Positions 26,295 through 35,295 of a DNA stretch of 47,969 nucleotides are shown piece after piece. How positions within the stretch are numbered: position 1 is the stretch's first letter; each line of letters begins with the position of its first letter. A program made the translations under genes and the position numbers. The DNA lies in NCBI GenBank assembly GCA_025454875.1, contig JALONP010000009.1, forward strand, positions 129,696-177,664, read 5' to 3'. A model generated the notes under the pieces. It did not search any database, was not told the DNA's origin, and saw only the letters and a program-made list of their open reading frames with translations. This stretch comes from Bacteroidia bacterium. GTDB taxonomy: Bacteria; Bacteroidota; Bacteroidia; UKL13-3.

Positions 26295-27284
26295 ATGAAA
26301 GCCATTATTCCAGTAGCAGGCATTGGTACCCGCCTTCGCCCACATACACATACACAACCCAAAGCCTTAATACCCATTGCGGGGAAGCCTATTTTGGCAC
26401 ATATCATCGATGCCCTTGTAGAAGCAGGTATTCGAGAGTTTGTGTTTATTATTGGGTACATGGGTGATAAAATAGAAAATTACATCACCACTACTTATCC
26501 ATCTATACAAACAGATTTTGTGATCCAAACAACAGGTCGCGGAACAGGCCACGCCATATGGCTCGCCAAAGATTTAGTTGAATCAGAAGAGTTGTTAATT
26601 GTATTGGGCGATACGATTGCTGATGTAAACCTCAAGCAATTAATGGAGGCGCCCACAACCACATTGTGTGTAAAAAAAGTAGATGATCCGCGCTTATTTG
26701 GTGTTGCCGAACTCAATACAGATGGCAGTATCAAAAGGCTTATCGAAAAACCCAGTATTCCCAAGTCGAACATGGCGCTTGTGGGTATTTACCGTATCAA
26801 AGAGAGCAAAGCCTTGTTTGATGCAATTGACCACAATATTTCAAATAAAATAACAAACCAAAACGAATACCATTTAACAGATGCTTTGATGCGCATGATT
26901 GAACAAGGCGTGGTAATGAAAACGGTTGACGTAGACAATTGGTTTGATTGCGGAAAAAAAGAAATATTACTGGATACAAATGCCACGTTGCTCAAGCGAC
27001 TCAATTACGATACAAGTAATTATAAGTTTGACAACACCATCATCATACCTCCTGTATTTATTGGAAACAATTGCACCATCGCTAGCTCCATTATTGGCCC
27101 AAATGTATCTATCGGTGATAATGCCATCATGAATTATGCAGTTGTAAAAGACAGCATTATTGGTCCGTATGCACAAATCGAATATGCTATTTTGGATCGT
27201 TCATTGATTGGCAATGATGCAGTGTTTATAGGCATGAAACAAAGCCTAAATATTGGAGATAGCACAGAGATTAATTTTGGGTAA
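26295..27284 (+). CDS. Sugar-phosphate nucleotidyltransferase with C-terminal left-handed beta-helix
   Basis: 329 residues. The N-terminal Rossmann-like domain starts MKAIIPVAGIGTRLRPHTHT and continues PKALIPIAGKPIL, the nucleotide-binding signature (GxGTRxRP...PK). LLIVLGDTIADV carries the metal-binding Asp. From about residue 245, hexapeptide repeats (IIPPVFIGNNCTIASSIIG, VSIGDNAIM, SIIGPYAQIEY) form a left-handed beta-helix as in bifunctional GlmU-like or GDP-mannose pyrophosphorylase-like enzymes. The exact sugar is uncertain; glucose-1-phosphate thymidylyl- or uridylyltransferase-like. No sugar-pathway operon surrounds it. Confidence 0.88.
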   Translation: MKAIIPVAGIGTRLRPHTHTQPKALIPIAGKPILAHIIDALVEAGIREFVFIIGYMGDKIENYITTTYPSIQTDFVIQTTGRGTGHAIWLAKDLVESEELLIVLGDTIADVNLKQLMEAPTTTLCVKKVDDPRLFGVAELNTDGSIKRLIEKPSIPKSNMALVGIYRIKESKALFDAIDHNISNKITNQNEYHLTDALMRMIEQGVVMKTVDVDNWFDCGKKEILLDTNATLLKRLNYDTSNYKFDNTIIIPPVFIGNNCTIASSIIGPNVSIGDNAIMNYAVVKDSIIGPYAQIEYAILDRSLIGNDAVFIGMKQSLNIGDSTEINFG

Positions 27285-27293
27285 AATGTATTT

Positions 27294-27378
27294 GCCACAG
27301 ATTTACGCAGATTGATTAAAAAAATTCTGTGCTAATCTGTGGCATGTAAAATATAAAAATTCTGTGTAAATCTGTGGC
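27294..27378. repeat. Intergenic palindromic repeat, copy 2 (one left arm, two right arms)
   Basis: Left arm GCCACAGATTTACGCAGA (27294-27311). Two right arms lie at 27326-27343 and 27361-27378; the second pairs with the left arm at 17 of 18 bases. The right arms form a direct repeat with 35-bp period, so two alternative hairpins are possible. The second arm ends in the GTG that could serve as an alternative start of the next gene. Confidence 0.75.
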
Positions 27379-27394
27379 ATTAAACAAACACCAA

Positions 27395-27853
27395 ATGACA
27401 ACCCAACGATTTGTTTCTTTACATGGTTTTTTTGCGGTAGCTTATCCCAGTGCTTGGACACAAGAAACGGATGAGCATGGACATTATCTTTTTTACAATA
27501 CCAATGGAGGCAGCGGAGTAGCCCGTATAATGGTGCTCGAAAATGAGTTTACTGGCGAAAATGCAGATGCCAAACTCATGGAGGAGGTGTATAACCGCCA
27601 CCACGATTTTGAGCCACAACTATTGGTAGCCGGGGTAAACCGATTTGTGCATTACCAAAAGGTACATGATGTAAATGGTACCCCCTTTTCAGTTTCGTAT
27701 TGGGTCACAGCCAAACAAGACAAAGTTGTTTTAATCACTTTTACCATCCAATCTTCCATGAAAGAAATGGATGTGGCTATTGCTGAAAAGCGTGAAATAG
27801 AACAGATGGTGGCCTCCTTTACTTTTTTACACGATACCGTTCACCACGGTTAG
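27395..27853 (+). CDS. Small cytosolic protein, DUF3805-like
   Basis: 152 residues from ATG 27395, no signal peptide or membrane segment. The sequence shows an N-terminal strand pattern (FVSLHGFFAVAYPSAWTQET), ARIMVLENEF, and a C-terminal block (VVLITFTIQSSMKEMD) of the kind annotated DUF3805 in Bacteroidota. The frame extends upstream to a GTG inside the palindromic repeat (27374), but the ATG is more likely. No function is known; the family assignment is from memory and moderate. Confidence 0.6.
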   Translation: MTTQRFVSLHGFFAVAYPSAWTQETDEHGHYLFYNTNGGSGVARIMVLENEFTGENADAKLMEEVYNRHHDFEPQLLVAGVNRFVHYQKVHDVNGTPFSVSYWVTAKQDKVVLITFTIQSSMKEMDVAIAEKREIEQMVASFTFLHDTVHHG

Positions 27854-27901
27854 GTGAAGGCTGTTTGTTATTAAATAAGAAAAGTAGTAAGTTGCTTTAC
27901 C

Positions 27902-28519
27902 ATGAACAAAACCATACTCACAATCGTAATTTGGATAGCAGCAATTGTTGTTCAAGCACAAGGAATTGAAATTCGGCCACTGGCCTTTTACACCTTCAGA
28001 GAAACCGTTCCCATTTCTGCAGGTCAAGCCATTATTAATGACGGTGCAACCTATGGAATAGAGCTGGGATACGTAGCCCAACAACATTTAGATATTCATT
28101 TGTCATACCAAGCAATGCCTACAACAGTAGATATTCGGAGGTTTCCTTCATTGGTTGGAGATATTGGTAACAATATGCTTGCAAGCTACTGGCAATTGGG
28201 CGCAAATAGGCTTTATCCATTGGTGGCAACCGATAAAGTAATTCCGTATACAGGAGTAAAAATCGGCTTGGGGGTATACGATTTTGAGTCAGCCAAAGTC
28301 AATACCGTTTACAGAGCAGCATTGGGTTTTCAAGCTGGTATAAAAGTGATGGCATCACCAAAAATTGGCTTGCAACTTGGTATGCAACTGCAATCGCCAA
28401 TTAGTGGGTTGGGTATGGGCGTAAGCGCAGGAACTGGAGGTGTAAGTACAGGTGTTTCTACCTACAGCTACATGTTTCAATTTAGCCTTGGAGGCGGCTT
28501 AATATTTAGGTTGAAATAA
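27902..28519 (+). CDS. Predicted small outer-membrane beta-barrel protein
   Basis: 205 residues. Signal peptide KTILTIVIWIAAIVVQAQG. The mature part has alternating strands and turns (YGIELGYVAQQHLDIHLSY, VIPYTGVKIGLGVYDFES, RAALGFQAGIKVM, FQFSLGGGLIFRLK), consistent with an eight-stranded barrel of the OmpW/OmpA-like kind. The last residues have the aromatic/hydrophobic pattern expected for the final strand. Nothing indicates substrate or partner. Confidence 0.72.
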   Translation: MNKTILTIVIWIAAIVVQAQGIEIRPLAFYTFRETVPISAGQAIINDGATYGIELGYVAQQHLDIHLSYQAMPTTVDIRRFPSLVGDIGNNMLASYWQLGANRLYPLVATDKVIPYTGVKIGLGVYDFESAKVNTVYRAALGFQAGIKVMASPKIGLQLGMQLQSPISGLGMGVSAGTGGVSTGVSTYSYMFQFSLGGGLIFRLK

Positions 28520-28832
28520 AATCGTTTCGGAAACGAAGGTTCAGGTTATTCTAACACTGTTTCTTGCTTATTCCTCTTTCCGTTTTTCAATAATGCTTTT
28601 TAAGTGGTGGTAAATGAATCTCATTTTCGGGTTGTTGCGCAGGCCGTGTTAATCATTATCAATTATTTTATCAAATCACTTGCAATTAAGATGCTATTGC
28701 CATGCTGCATGAACAAGTGAACGTCATTTGATCAACTTCAATTTCAGTTTCATCTTACTTAACAGACGTTTCATCAATCCAAATCGGTTAATGGTTATTT
28801 ATAATGATAGTTTTGAGTAAACAATTTACAAG
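28520..28832. other. Intergenic stretch, 313 bp
   Basis: No ORF with a plausible start or domain. It holds a small palindrome CGTTTCGGAAACG just after the upstream stop, which lacks a T-tract and is at best a weak terminator. A TAGTTTTG promoter-like box lies near its right end. Confidence 0.5.
28808..28815 (+). promoter_or_regulatory. Candidate Bacteroidota -7 promoter element
   Basis: TAGTTTTG matches TAnnTTTG and lies 17 bp before the GTG of the seven-helix membrane protein. No clear -33 TTG is seen. Confidence 0.4.
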
Positions 28833-29597
28833 GTGAAATATTTTATTGATACTCTTAGAACCAAAAGTGAAGTACTTTTTTATTTCGGACTAATCTGTTT
28901 GGTAGTTGGTTTGATTTTTTTGTTGCTTACTCGCATCACCCAGACACAGGTGTTGGGAATTAATGCATGGATTAAGCCAGCAAAGTTTGCATTATCAACT
29001 TGGTTATACGCTTGGGCAATGGGCTGGTACTGCCAATATTTGGTGTCGTTTAACCTTTCGTTTTTTGAGTGGAGTGTGGTGGTATTATTGGGGCTTGAAA
29101 TTGCATACATTGCCTTTCAAGCAAGTCGCGGTCAATTGTCACATTTTAACCTAAGTACTCCTGTTACTGCGGCATTGTATTCAATGATGGCAATTGCTGC
29201 AACTTTGGTTACGGTTTATACTGCCTTTGTGGCTATCCAATTTGTAATTGGTAATCATGTTCCTTTACCCGATTATTATGCACAAAGCATACAGTACGCA
29301 TTGTGGTTGTTTGTTGTATTTGCTTTTGAAGGATTTGTGATGGGATCAAAACTCACACATACCATTGGTGGGGCAATGGGTGGCAAGGGATTGCCTTTTT
29401 TAAATTGGAGCACACAACTTGGCGACCCTCGGGTTGCGCATTTCATAGGCATGCACGCGCTACAGGTGTTGCCTATTATCGCTTATTATTTTCTAAAAGA
29501 TACTAAACTTGTTTTGATTACTGCATTGTTATACGGAGTTTTAGCAATATTTACCCTTATGCAAGCGCTTGATGGTAGGCCTTTCATTAAGACATAG
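28833..29597 (+). CDS. Conserved membrane protein of unknown function (about 7 helices)
   Basis: 254 residues from a GTG start (MKYFIDTLRTKSEVLFYFG); no in-frame ATG lies before the first helix. Hydrophobic segments fall near residues 14-35, 48-70, 77-96, 108-135, 150-170, 193-215 and 221-245. The segment LGINAWIKPAKFALSTWLY looks like a conserved signature of this uncharacterised group. No cofactor motifs are evident, although several His residues are present. It is convergent with the Omp85-like gene, with only 6 bp between them. Confidence 0.65.
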   Translation: MKYFIDTLRTKSEVLFYFGLICLVVGLIFLLLTRITQTQVLGINAWIKPAKFALSTWLYAWAMGWYCQYLVSFNLSFFEWSVVVLLGLEIAYIAFQASRGQLSHFNLSTPVTAALYSMMAIAATLVTVYTAFVAIQFVIGNHVPLPDYYAQSIQYALWLFVVFAFEGFVMGSKLTHTIGGAMGGKGLPFLNWSTQLGDPRVAHFIGMHALQVLPIIAYYFLKDTKLVLITALLYGVLAIFTLMQALDGRPFIKT

Positions 29598-29603
29598 CAG
29601 TAT

Positions 29604-30821
29604 TTAAAACACTTCACCTAATTGCAATACCAATCCTTGAGCTCCATATTTACCCCAAGCATAATCAACGCAAATATTTGCACGTGATTTTCTATTTAAC
29701 ATAAACCGCAAACCTACTCCCGCAGCGGGATCAATATAGTCAAACAAGGCAATTCCGCCTGAGCCATTGCTCACTGTAGATGCATTTGCAAAAATAACCC
29801 CACCTAACCGTTTCCATAAAGGATAACGGTATTCAACCTCTCCATACAGCAAATCTTCTCCTCTAAAACGGCCTTGCGTGTAGGGTCTTGCCGATCTTGA
29901 GTATTGGTCTGTTCCAGATGCTGGTAAGTTTAAATAAGGTGTATTCCCACTCGTCACTGAATTTGCAAAGGCCCAAAGTCCAATGATATGGTTAGGCTTG
30001 CGTGGAACTCTAAAATAGGTTCGGTATTCAAGCCATAATTGTGAGCTTGCTTGTGTGCTACCCATGGCAGTTGGGTTTATTCTAAATGAAACATTTCCGT
30101 ATTGTCCTTTTGTTGGATTTAACGGATTGTCCCTAGAGTCATAAACGCCATCAACAGATAAACCACAAAGCAGGTATTGTTTTGGGTTAAATTTTTTGGC
30201 ACTGCTGTATGCATAATGACTGGTTATTACTTTTGGTATGGTATCTAGGTTAAGAACAGGCTCGGCTATTTTGCTGGTGGCATCCAACCTAAAACCCGCC
30301 CCAACAAAAAAGTTTGAATTGCCATATCGGTTTAACAATACTTGGTGTATACGTATTTGGTTAAATTGAATTTGCTGATTGGTTTGAATGGGTTCTGACC
30401 ACATGTTTTCTGCATAATTAAAACCAGTACTGCCTACTATTTTTGCTGATTGCGGACCCGTTCCTAATCCCCAATTTGGCAAACTGTTAATATTGTACCG
30501 CCAATCTCCTTGTAGTATCCAACTATCGTCCTTTAAAAAAACGGTTGATTTAAAGGTAATGTACACTTGGTCCTGCACCGTAGCAATCACACCCATCACT
30601 CCTGACGATAAGCGTGTAGTTTGAGGGTTGCCAAAGTATTTAGAGGCTGCTCCCGAAGCCCCAATTAAAAATCCTGTTGTAGGGTTAGAGCCGATAACAG
30701 GTAATACAACCAACATTAACTTTTTGTTATATGCAGGCGTGTCTGATTGTGCTAAACAAGCAGGATGCCACATACCTACCATGATACAAGAGAGTAGCAA
30801 TGTTTGTAAGAGTTGTTTCAT
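29604..30821 (-). CDS. Omp85/BamA-TamA-like outer-membrane protein (surface antigen domain only)
   Basis: 405 residues. Signal peptide LLLSCIMVGMWHPACLAQ. The mature protein is a barrel without visible POTRA domains. The stretch GRFRGEDLLYGEVEYRYPLW corresponds to the conserved RG.../EYR strand of Omp85 barrels, and the C-terminus ends in Phe after VLQLGEV. Length is about half of BamA. Such short members may act in lipid or protein insertion at the outer membrane, but this one's role is unknown. It is divergent from the 30911 gene. Confidence 0.8.
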   Translation of the reverse strand: MKQLLQTLLLSCIMVGMWHPACLAQSDTPAYNKKLMLVVLPVIGSNPTTGFLIGASGAASKYFGNPQTTRLSSGVMGVIATVQDQVYITFKSTVFLKDDSWILQGDWRYNINSLPNWGLGTGPQSAKIVGSTGFNYAENMWSEPIQTNQQIQFNQIRIHQVLLNRYGNSNFFVGAGFRLDATSKIAEPVLNLDTIPKVITSHYAYSSAKKFNPKQYLLCGLSVDGVYDSRDNPLNPTKGQYGNVSFRINPTAMGSTQASSQLWLEYRTYFRVPRKPNHIIGLWAFANSVTSGNTPYLNLPASGTDQYSRSARPYTQGRFRGEDLLYGEVEYRYPLWKRLGGVIFANASTVSNGSGGIALFDYIDPAAGVGLRFMLNRKSRANICVDYAWGKYGAQGLVLQLGEVF

Positions 30822-30910
30822 GCAGCTAATATACTAGATTCTCAATCGAGTAAATGAGGTTGGGGTTGTTACTTTGGATTAATTTTAATTATTTGCTAAA
30901 AAAAAAGCAT

Positions 30911-31402
30911 ATGAAAAAAATTACACTCTTTCTATTCATCAGCATTTCAGCTGCTGTTTGCAACCAAACGTTCGCGCAAATGAACAAAGATGAAGTACAA
31001 CTGGTACAAAGCATTTGGGGCATGGAAAAACGAGCAATCATTACTGAGTACATGAAATTTACCGAAGCAGAGATTACCAAGTTTGCTCCAATATATGAAG
31101 AGTATGCCAAAGCATATAAATCACTTGGTGAAGCGCGTTTGCAAATTATCAGTGAGTACGCCAATAGTTTTACAACAATGACCAATGAACAAGCAGATGT
31201 ATTAATGCAAAAGTATCTGAAGAACAATGCAGATATAGATAAGTTGCAATTGTTGTATTATAACAAAATCAAAAAAGAAATTTCAGCATTACGCGCTGCG
31301 GCTTGGATGCAACTCGAAATTTACTTGCAAACAATGATTCGTGCAGAATTGCAAAGCGCGTTGCCAATGATTGGCGAATTGGATCAGCGAATTCAGCATT
31401 AA
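30911..31402 (+). CDS. Small periplasmic helical protein
   Basis: 163 residues from ATG 30911. Signal peptide MKKITLFLFISISAAVCNQT ending near FAQ. The mature part is almost entirely helical and charged (FAPIYEEYAKAYKSLGEARL, LMQKYLKNNADIDKLQLLYY, LQTMIRAELQSALPMIGELD). This pattern resembles Spy/CpxP-like helical periplasmic proteins in general build, without the LTxxQ motif. The channel gene starts 1 bp after its stop, so the two form an operon. Confidence 0.72.
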   Translation: MKKITLFLFISISAAVCNQTFAQMNKDEVQLVQSIWGMEKRAIITEYMKFTEAEITKFAPIYEEYAKAYKSLGEARLQIISEYANSFTTMTNEQADVLMQKYLKNNADIDKLQLLYYNKIKKEISALRAAAWMQLEIYLQTMIRAELQSALPMIGELDQRIQH

Positions 31403-31403
31403 C

Positions 31404-32063
31404 ATGCAATCACGTATTTGGTATTTTAAGGCCAATACTGCAACACAAGTTTTTATTTGTTTTTTGTTGCTGTTTGGTATTCCCCTTTTACCTGAATTTG
31501 TTAGGGATGAGGCGTATTTAATTACCAATGTGATTTTAATTTTTGTGAGTGCCACCCTTGTCCAACACCATAATAAGTGGTATGTTGGTACGGCCGCAGT
31601 ATTGATGCTCGCCCGTGTTATTACACGCATATTTCATAATGAGTCGGTGGTACTTGTAGAGGATTTGCTAACCGTACTATTTTTTAGCTGGATATCGTTG
31701 GTTTTGATTAAACAGGTAATCAAAAGACCTCCTGGTGTGGAAACTATTTTGGAAGCAATAGCAGGGTATTTGTTATTGGGTATCTCGTGCACATTTGTGA
31801 TGGGAGCAATCACCGCTATTTATCCCGGTTCATTTGCCCTGAATGCGATACCCCTCACTATTGCAGAAGGAGATTTTGGAGTCTATTCGTACTTTGTTTT
31901 TATCACCTATACCACTGTTGGTTTTGGAGATATTTTACCAGTGAATCATATTGGGATGGCTTTTGCAAAATTTGTTGCGATGAGTGGTCAAATTTACATA
32001 TCAGTTATCATTGCCATTCTTATTGGCAAGTATTTGCAAGCAGGAAAATTAAATGACCATTAA
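31404..32063 (+). CDS. Potassium-channel-like membrane protein (Ion_trans_2)
   Basis: 219 residues from ATG 31404. Several hydrophobic segments fill the first half. The pore region reads YFVFITYTTVGFGDILPVN: TVGFGD is the K+ selectivity filter, followed by a last helix (ISVIIAILIGKYLQ) and a short tail. It probably forms a tetrameric K+-selective channel in the inner membrane. No cytoplasmic RCK/TrkA domain is present, so gating is unknown. The longer frame from 31371 overlaps the upstream gene and is not preferred. Confidence 0.86.
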   Translation: MQSRIWYFKANTATQVFICFLLLFGIPLLPEFVRDEAYLITNVILIFVSATLVQHHNKWYVGTAAVLMLARVITRIFHNESVVLVEDLLTVLFFSWISLVLIKQVIKRPPGVETILEAIAGYLLLGISCTFVMGAITAIYPGSFALNAIPLTIAEGDFGVYSYFVFITYTTVGFGDILPVNHIGMAFAKFVAMSGQIYISVIIAILIGKYLQAGKLNDH

Positions 32064-32112
32064 TACATAACAACTGTTTTGGACATCAGGTTTAGCCAAA
32101 TGAAATCAATTA

Positions 32113-32142
32113 TTGCGAATTGTAATTCCTCTATTACATTTG
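32113..32142 (+). promoter_or_regulatory. Bacteroidota-type promoter for the chaA-like operon
   Basis: A TTG at 32113-32115 is followed after 19 bp by TACATTTG (32135-32142), a full match to TAnnTTTG. The ATG of the antiporter gene begins 6 bp further, which suggests a leaderless or nearly leaderless transcript. Confidence 0.55.
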
Positions 32143-32147
32143 AGTAA

Positions 32148-33230
32148 ATGAAATCTACTGTTCAATCTCTTGTGTACCCGCTATTTGTAGTACTTGTTGC
32201 GGCAATGGGTATCACCACTGATATACCCTATTTTTACATACTTGGAGCAGTTGCTTTAATTGCTGGAGTAATGCAAGCTGTGCACCATGCAGAAGCCATT
32301 GCACACAAAATAGGAGAACCCTATGGTGCACTTGTTTTGGCTGTTGCCGTTACCGTAATTGAGGTGTCAATCATTGTTTCGTTAATGTTGGAAGGAGGAG
32401 ACAATACATCCGGATTGGCACGTGATACTGTTTTTGCAGCAGTAATGATTATTTTAAACGGAATGGTTGGATTGGTATTGTTAATTGGAGGATTAAAGTT
32501 TCATGAACAATACTTTTCGATGCAGGGTGTTAAATCAGCACTCACTGTATTGTTCACTATTTCTGTTTTTATATTTATCCTTCCCAATTATACACAAGCT
32601 ACCCCTGGGCCTTACTACAACCACGAGCAGTTGTTATTTGTAGCGATTGTAACTTTATTACTTTACATGGCATTTTTGTTTGTACAAAACATTAGGCACC
32701 GCAATGATTTTATTCCGCCTCAGGCAACCAATCAACAACAGGCTCAAGGTACAATTGCAATGGGTCAAGTTCATACGCAATCTGTTTTGCAAAGTTGGAT
32801 TTTATTGCCAATATTATTGATTGCAGTGGTTTTGCTAGCCGAGCATCTTGCCCCCGATTTGGATTATGTAGTAACCATTACAGGCGCACCCAAGGCAATC
32901 TCAGGAATTGTGATTGCAAGTATCATTTTATTGCCCGAGGCGATTACGGCAGTTAAAGCTGCGTTGCGAAACGAATTGCAAACAAGCCTTAATCTATCTT
33001 TAGGTTCTGCTTTAGCAACCATTGGTTTGTCTATTCCAACGGTAGCATGTGTTTCGTATATACTTGATATTCCGCTATCGCTTGGTATATCAGATGAAGC
33101 AACGGTATTGTTTATCCTTTCATTGCTGGTAAATGTGATGTCGTTGAGCACAGGGCGTACCTCCATACTACATGGAATTGTGTTATTGGTTTTATTCAGC
33201 GTTTATTTGCTTACTGTTTGGATTCCGTGA
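32148..33230 (+). CDS. Calcium/cation:proton antiporter, ChaA-like (CaCA superfamily)
   Basis: 360 residues with about 11 hydrophobic segments in two halves. The first alpha-repeat shows GEPYGALVLAVAVTVIEVS, the conserved acidic motif of CAX/ChaA exchangers. The second half has the matching acidic segment GIVIASIILLPEAITAVKAA. It should exchange Ca2+ or Na+/K+ for H+ at the inner membrane; ion choice cannot be read. Its TGA overlaps the GTG of the DUF4421 gene by 3 bp. Confidence 0.88.
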   Translation: MKSTVQSLVYPLFVVLVAAMGITTDIPYFYILGAVALIAGVMQAVHHAEAIAHKIGEPYGALVLAVAVTVIEVSIIVSLMLEGGDNTSGLARDTVFAAVMIILNGMVGLVLLIGGLKFHEQYFSMQGVKSALTVLFTISVFIFILPNYTQATPGPYYNHEQLLFVAIVTLLLYMAFLFVQNIRHRNDFIPPQATNQQQAQGTIAMGQVHTQSVLQSWILLPILLIAVVLLAEHLAPDLDYVVTITGAPKAISGIVIASIILLPEAITAVKAALRNELQTSLNLSLGSALATIGLSIPTVACVSYILDIPLSLGISDEATVLFILSLLVNVMSLSTGRTSILHGIVLLVLFSVYLLTVWIP

Positions 33231-34264
33231 AAAAATATTGTTTTACAGGTGTGCTTATGGCAATGAGCATTTGGGCACAAGCGCAAAATGAATCGTTGTT
33301 AAGAAAACTATTTGGCAAGACACATATTGACACTTCCTACATCACGAGTTATTACGATAAGCTCCAACTAACAGGAGTGAGTATTTCAAAGGGGCACAGT
33401 ACAATCATTTCTGATCGCACCACTGACAAGCGACTGATATTTGCGCCTAATACGGGTAATACTTTTGGATTAGGAGTTGATTATAAAATTCTAACCTTTG
33501 AATTTACACGTGCAATTCAAGGGTTGTTTTCACCAGATCCGCAAAAGGGTAAAAGCGAAAGTTTTGGATTCCGATTTGGTTTAACAGGCCGTAAATGGTT
33601 ATTCAGCGGGCTATTGCAAGGCTATAATGGATTGTACATTAAAAATCCGCAAGAGATAATTGATGGATGGAATCCTGAAGTAAATGGATATCCTAACCGT
33701 GAAGATTTATCCAGCTTTACGCTGTTGTTGAGTTTAAATTATGTATTCAACCCAACTAAATATTCCAATATGGCCGCTTTGTGGCAAATAGATCGCCAAA
33801 AAAAATCAGCTGGTTCCTTTATGTGTGGAATTACCTTGAGGGGGAATTCGCTTACATCTGACTCAACTATTGTTCCGTCAAGAGTATACACCGAATTTCC
33901 TGAGGTTAACCGGGTAATGCAGGGTTCAAATGGGACCATTGGTTTCAACTTTGGTTATGGGCATAATTTTGTGTACCGAAAGCGTTTTTTTGCAAACGTT
34001 ATGTTTGTTCCTGGAATAAATATGCAGAATGGCATTTTGCAGTATACAGATGGGTCATTGATTAATTATGAATCGAAATTGGGTGTTCACGGTGATTTTA
34101 GATTAATCACCGGATACAATGGTGAGCGTTATTATTGGGGCCTACACTATGCAAATTACTTTTTAAACAGAGCATTTGATGAAGTGATTTCGATGAGTGA
34201 GCGAAGTACTTATTTTAGGTTGTTTGCAGGAGTTAGGTTTACTGTACATAAAGAAAAGAAATGA
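33227..34264 (+). CDS. DUF4421 family outer-membrane protein
   Basis: 345 residues. I choose the GTG at 33227 (MKKYCFTGVLMAMSIWAQAQ), which overlaps the antiporter stop as GTGA and gives a typical signal peptide; a TTG three codons upstream is less likely. The mature part (YDKLQLTGVSISKGHSTIIS, LGVDYKILTFEFTRAI, GFRFGLTGRKWLFSGLLQGY) follows the DUF4421 pattern, a predicted barrel found in Bacteroidota. It overlaps the next gene by 4 bp (ATGA), making a three-gene operon with the antiporter. Confidence 0.8.
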   Translation: MKKYCFTGVLMAMSIWAQAQNESLLRKLFGKTHIDTSYITSYYDKLQLTGVSISKGHSTIISDRTTDKRLIFAPNTGNTFGLGVDYKILTFEFTRAIQGLFSPDPQKGKSESFGFRFGLTGRKWLFSGLLQGYNGLYIKNPQEIIDGWNPEVNGYPNREDLSSFTLLLSLNYVFNPTKYSNMAALWQIDRQKKSAGSFMCGITLRGNSLTSDSTIVPSRVYTEFPEVNRVMQGSNGTIGFNFGYGHNFVYRKRFFANVMFVPGINMQNGILQYTDGSLINYESKLGVHGDFRLITGYNGERYYWGLHYANYFLNRAFDEVISMSERSTYFRLFAGVRFTVHKEKK

Positions 34265-35076
34265 GTCGATTAAGTTATCGTACATCTTTAAAAGTACTGT
34301 TGTGTATCACACTACTAGGCTGCATTCATGTTGGAATAGCTCAGGATACTGTTTCGGTTTATAGAAAAGCCTACCAATATGCATATAAGACTTTTCATAA
34401 AGATGCCTATGGAAAAAATATTATACGATACAACCCAATGCCCTCTTTGCTTTTTATTGAGTTTAAAAATGCTGCTGTTGGTTATGAGCGTGTGTTGTGG
34501 CGAAACCAATCTGCATCCGTCAATATCGGCTATTTTACCATTCCTGATATTTTAGGAAATTCAATTGGGGCTGTGAAAATAAATAAAAGCAATAGCAGGG
34601 GAATGATTGCAAGTTTTGATTATCGATTCTATTTAAAAAGACTGAATACAAGACCTGCACCCAATGGTATTTATATCGGCCCCTATTACAGTTTGTACAG
34701 ACATCGTTCCAATACAGATTTTGTTTATTTTGAGCCAACCCAACTTCTTCAATACGATGCAGCGCTAGCAACAACATTTAATTTTCACAATATAGGATTT
34801 CAACTTGGGTACCAATTCATTTTTGGCAAACGCATCACACTTGATATGGTATTGTTTGGCCCTTCAGTTTCATGGTATAATGTACAACTAGATTTGGAAA
34901 GTAATCTAAGTCCTAACCAGGCTAATCAATTGTATGAAAAGTATTACGACCAATTCTTTAGCAAGTATCCCATTTTCGATCAACTTTTTCAAAATGCAAC
35001 ATTTACCAAAACCAATAGTGCCAATGGTATTCTTCCTAATTTCAGGTATTTGTTTCAGTTTGGGTATCATTTTTAA
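34261..35076 (+). CDS. Predicted outer-membrane protein, unknown family
   Basis: 271 residues. The signal peptide is LKVLLCITLLGCIHVGIAQ; the Cys lies before the likely cleavage site, so a lipoprotein is possible but not favoured. Strand-like segments include LLFIEFKNAAVGYERVLW, ASFDYRFYLKRL, IYIGPYYSLYRH and FQLGYQFIFGKRITLDMVLF, and the protein ends FRYLFQFGYHF, a good last barrel strand. Third gene of the antiporter operon, joined by a 4-bp overlap. No functional assignment. Confidence 0.72.
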   Translation: MSRLSYRTSLKVLLCITLLGCIHVGIAQDTVSVYRKAYQYAYKTFHKDAYGKNIIRYNPMPSLLFIEFKNAAVGYERVLWRNQSASVNIGYFTIPDILGNSIGAVKINKSNSRGMIASFDYRFYLKRLNTRPAPNGIYIGPYYSLYRHRSNTDFVYFEPTQLLQYDAALATTFNFHNIGFQLGYQFIFGKRITLDMVLFGPSVSWYNVQLDLESNLSPNQANQLYEKYYDQFFSKYPIFDQLFQNATFTKTNSANGILPNFRYLFQFGYHF

Positions 35077-35295
35077 GTTGGGTCAATGAATCTGCTGGAA
35101 ATTTATTAACCACAAATCCCGATATATCAGGAGCAAAGAATTATTAAACACTTTTGTGTTATCAGTATCGACTTTTCGCCATGAACTTCTCTATACGATA
35201 CTTTATCTCTACTTGAAGTAACGAATTTTGATTGCATGAGTAAATTGACTTTTATATACGCAACCTTAGCAGTTAATATTTAGCGTTAAAATAAT

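Noticed and set aside
28520-28560. Strong terminator after the small barrel gene
   Set aside because: The CGTTTCGGAAACG palindrome is short and lacks a T-tract.
31371-31403. Extended channel N-terminus
   Set aside because: It lies inside the upstream gene; the ATG at 31404 directly follows that gene's stop.
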